Positions 6,676-8,240 of a stretch of 8,240 nucleotides of DNA are shown here, piece after piece. The stretch comes from Spirochaetota bacterium (lineage in GTDB: Bacteria; Spirochaetota; Spirochaetia; Treponematales; Rectinemataceae), in contig JAEZSM010000147.1 of assembly GCA_023421875.1 (NCBI GenBank), forward strand, positions 1 through 8,240. Direction: 5' to 3'. Below the pieces are notes generated by a model. It did not search any database, was not told where the DNA came from, and was given only the letters and a program-made list of their open reading frames with translations. How positions within the stretch are numbered: position 1 is the first letter of the stretch; each line of letters starts with the position of its first letter. A program made the position numbers and the translations under genes.

Positions 6676-7926
6676 ATGCGTGATAAAAGTGCTGCCGGTT
6701 CAAAGCGCGGATACCGCGCGGTTTTAAAGCCCAGGGAAGAGCTTCGCATCAGGCGGGGCCATCCCTGGGTGTACGATAATGAAATATCGCATATTGAAGG
6801 AGATCCTCCCACCGGAGCCGAAACCGCGCTCTTTGACAGTAGAGGGTCTTTTTTAGGCAAGGGTTTTTTCAATCCTAATTCAAAAATCAGGCTCAGGCTC
6901 TATTCTCGCGGCGAGGAAAAGGCCGACAAGGCTTTTTTCTTAAAGTCGTTCAATGAAGCACTCGACTGGCGGAGGCGTTTTTTCGACGAAAAAAAAGAAT
7001 GCCAGCGGCTCGTGTTCGGCGAGGCTGACAATCTGCCAGGCTTGATCGTCGATCTTTTTGTCGGCAGAGCCGATACTGGAGAGACAGAACCTGGACCTGC
7101 TGGCCGATGGCTGTCATGTCAATTCTTAAGCCTGGGGGTCGAACAGCGTAAGACAGAAATCGTGCAATCCCTGGTGGAGTCATTCGCTCCGGACGGGATT
7201 GTTGAGCGTTCCGAAGCTCCCGTGCGGTCGCTGGAAGGCCTCGAGGCATCCTCAGGGCTGCTCTACGGAACGGTGCCCGCGAATGTCCTTATAAACGAAG
7301 GCGCAGCGCTTTTCTCGGTAGATCTCTCGGAGGGCCAGAAAACAGGCTGGTTCTTGGATCAGCGTGCGAATCGCGCCGCGGCGGCCAGGTTCGCCAATAA
7401 AGCCGCGGTTTTGGACGTGTTCTGCAACCAGGGAGGGTTCGGGATCCTGGCCGCGATGGGCGGCGCAGCCCGGGTTACTGCGGTGGATTCTTCCCGCGGG
7501 GCATTGGCCGCCGCGGCGCGCAACGCGGCCCTCAACGGAGTGGAATCGCGGTACGCCACTGTCGAGGCCAATGCCTTCGACTACCTGAGGACTCTCGAAA
7601 AAGAAAAAGCCCGATTCGACCTGATCATCCTCGATCCGCCGGCCTTCGCAAAAAGTCGTTCCAGTGTAGAGCAGGCCTATAAGGGGTATAAAGAAATTAA
7701 TCTCCGGGCTATGCGCCTTTTGAACCGCAAAGGAATTCTCGTGAGTTGTTCCTGCTCATACTGGTTCGACGAGCAGCGTTTCGAGTCTATGATCGAAGAC
7801 GCGGCCTTTGACTGCGGTAGGAAGATCCGCCTCATCGAAGCTCGAACCCAGGACTTGGATCACCCGATTGTTGCAGGATACGGAGAATCAAAGTATCTCA
7901 AGTGCAGAATTATGGAATTGCGCTGA
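6676..7926 (+). CDS. rlmI: RlmI-like class I SAM-dependent 23S rRNA m5C methyltransferase
   Basis: 416 residues (E. coli RlmI has 396). The family methylates C5 of a 23S rRNA cytosine (C1962 in E. coli), using SAM. Domains in order are an N-terminal PUA RNA-binding domain at about 15-80 (RIRRGHPWVYDNEI, GKGFFNPNSKIRLRL), a central domain at about 85-205 with GEADNLPGLIVD (115-126), and a Rossmann methyltransferase domain from about 218. The last contains GQKTGWFLDQRANR (220-233), SAM motif DVFCNQGGFG (247-256), acidic VDSS (270-273), DPPAFAKS (320-327), and SCSCS (357-361), whose Cys is the expected catalytic nucleophile for m5C. DHPI (395-398) and YLKC near the end are also typical. The ATG has a GAAGG nine bases upstream. 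The protein is complete and no key residue is missing. The exact target base is inferred; a paralogous specificity (RlmI/RlmK-type) is possible. Confidence 0.92.
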   Translation: MRDKSAAGSKRGYRAVLKPREELRIRRGHPWVYDNEISHIEGDPPTGAETALFDSRGSFLGKGFFNPNSKIRLRLYSRGEEKADKAFFLKSFNEALDWRRRFFDEKKECQRLVFGEADNLPGLIVDLFVGRADTGETEPGPAGRWLSCQFLSLGVEQRKTEIVQSLVESFAPDGIVERSEAPVRSLEGLEASSGLLYGTVPANVLINEGAALFSVDLSEGQKTGWFLDQRANRAAAARFANKAAVLDVFCNQGGFGILAAMGGAARVTAVDSSRGALAAAARNAALNGVESRYATVEANAFDYLRTLEKEKARFDLIILDPPAFAKSRSSVEQAYKGYKEINLRAMRLLNRKGILVSCSCSYWFDEQRFESMIEDAAFDCGRKIRLIEARTQDLDHPIVAGYGESKYLKCRIMELR

Positions 7927-7978
7927 CCTTACAATTTAGGCTCGTCTGCGTCAACGTTATGCGATTTAATCTAACATT

Positions 7979-8012
7979 AAAAAAGACCGCCTCTAACATG
8001 GCGGCCTTTTTT
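7979..8012. terminator. Bidirectional rho-independent terminator between convergent genes
   Basis: A6-G (7979-7985) pairs with C-T6 (8006-8012), and CCGCC (7987-7991) pairs with GGCGG (8000-8004). There is one A/C mismatch and an 8-base loop. The T-run on one side and the A-run on the other let it act on both strands, ending the rlmI-like message from the left and the minus-strand gene from the right. Confidence 0.8.
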
Positions 8013-8027
8013 ATTATCCCGTAGACC

Positions 8028-8240
8028 TTACAGCACCAGGGTTTTACTCACTTCCTCGAGGTAGACGCCGAAAAGGCGCGAAAGCTGGGATGCCTCGCTA
8101 TAAGAGCTGCCTGCCTTGGCATTGAAAAATTCTATGAAGGCTTTCATCTCTTCGGGCTTGTTCGAATAGAGCACGGAAGAAAAAGCCGCTCTATAGAGAC
8201 CTTTTTCCGCCAACTCCATGGTCGAGAGCCTGCCGAATTC
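8028..8240 (-). CDS. Unrecognised protein, C-terminal 70 residues only
   Basis: The frame is open from the right edge to a TAA at 8030-8028. An in-frame ATG at 8219 would give a 63-residue protein, but the frame continues upstream through EFGRLST to the edge and the ATG has only a weak AGG nine bases before it. I therefore read this as the tail of a longer gene. The visible part looks alpha-helical and soluble (AEKGLYRAAFSSVLYS, EEMKAFIEFFNAK, EASQLSRLFGVYLEEV), with no motif I recognise. It converges on the rlmI-like gene and shares its terminator. Confidence 0.6.
   Translation of the reverse strand, partial: EFGRLSTMELAEKGLYRAAFSSVLYSNKPEEMKAFIEFFNAKAGSSYSEASQLSRLFGVYLEEVSKTLVL

Noticed and set aside
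8235..8240. EcoRI site exactly at the right edge
   Set aside because: A single six-base site is expected by chance and EcoRI sites also occur inside the window; it says nothing about biology.

Overview
The window reads as an ordinary bacterial chromosomal segment with dense genes, short gaps and a GC content a little above 50% by eye. It has no mobile element, CRISPR array or RNA gene that I can see. The taxon cannot be fixed from sequence alone. My best guess is a spirochaete (Treponema/Spirochaeta-like), at low confidence, from general resemblance of the gene set; no marker gene decides it.

Left block (about 1-5929, all minus strand). Four genes run in the same direction, in transcription order radA, malQ, a double Gate-domain membrane protein, and an AGE-family sugar epimerase/isomerase cut by the left edge. 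radA and malQ are separated by one base. malQ and the Gate gene are 80 bp apart, and the Gate gene and the AGE gene 29 bp apart, with no clear terminator between them. They can be read as one transcription unit driven from a promoter just upstream of radA. malQ is the most distinctive gene. Its GH77 catalytic domain is split by a long insertion between nucleophile and acid/base, as in the plant cytosolic enzyme DPE2, but without starch-binding modules.

Middle (5930-6052). This is a divergent promoter region. The radA promoter is placed so close to the ATG that the transcript should be almost leaderless. On the other strand a sigma70-like promoter and a strong Shine-Dalgarno precede a GTG-started gene.

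Right block (6053-8240). On the plus strand lie a histone H1-like Lys/Ala-rich protein ending in an AT-hook and then, 83 bp later, an RlmI-type rRNA m5C methyltransferase with PUA and SAM-binding domains. A hairpin with A- and T-runs on its two sides follows and can end transcription from both directions. It is shared with the 3' end of an unrecognised minus-strand gene cut by the right edge.

Most of the window is well-understood housekeeping and carbohydrate metabolism. The items most worth a second look are the DPE2-type MalQ, the H1-like AT-hook protein, the internal duplication in the Gate protein, the near-leaderless radA promoter, and a perfect GC-rich inverted repeat inside the 3' part of the AGE gene. 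I see no convincing new multi-gene system.
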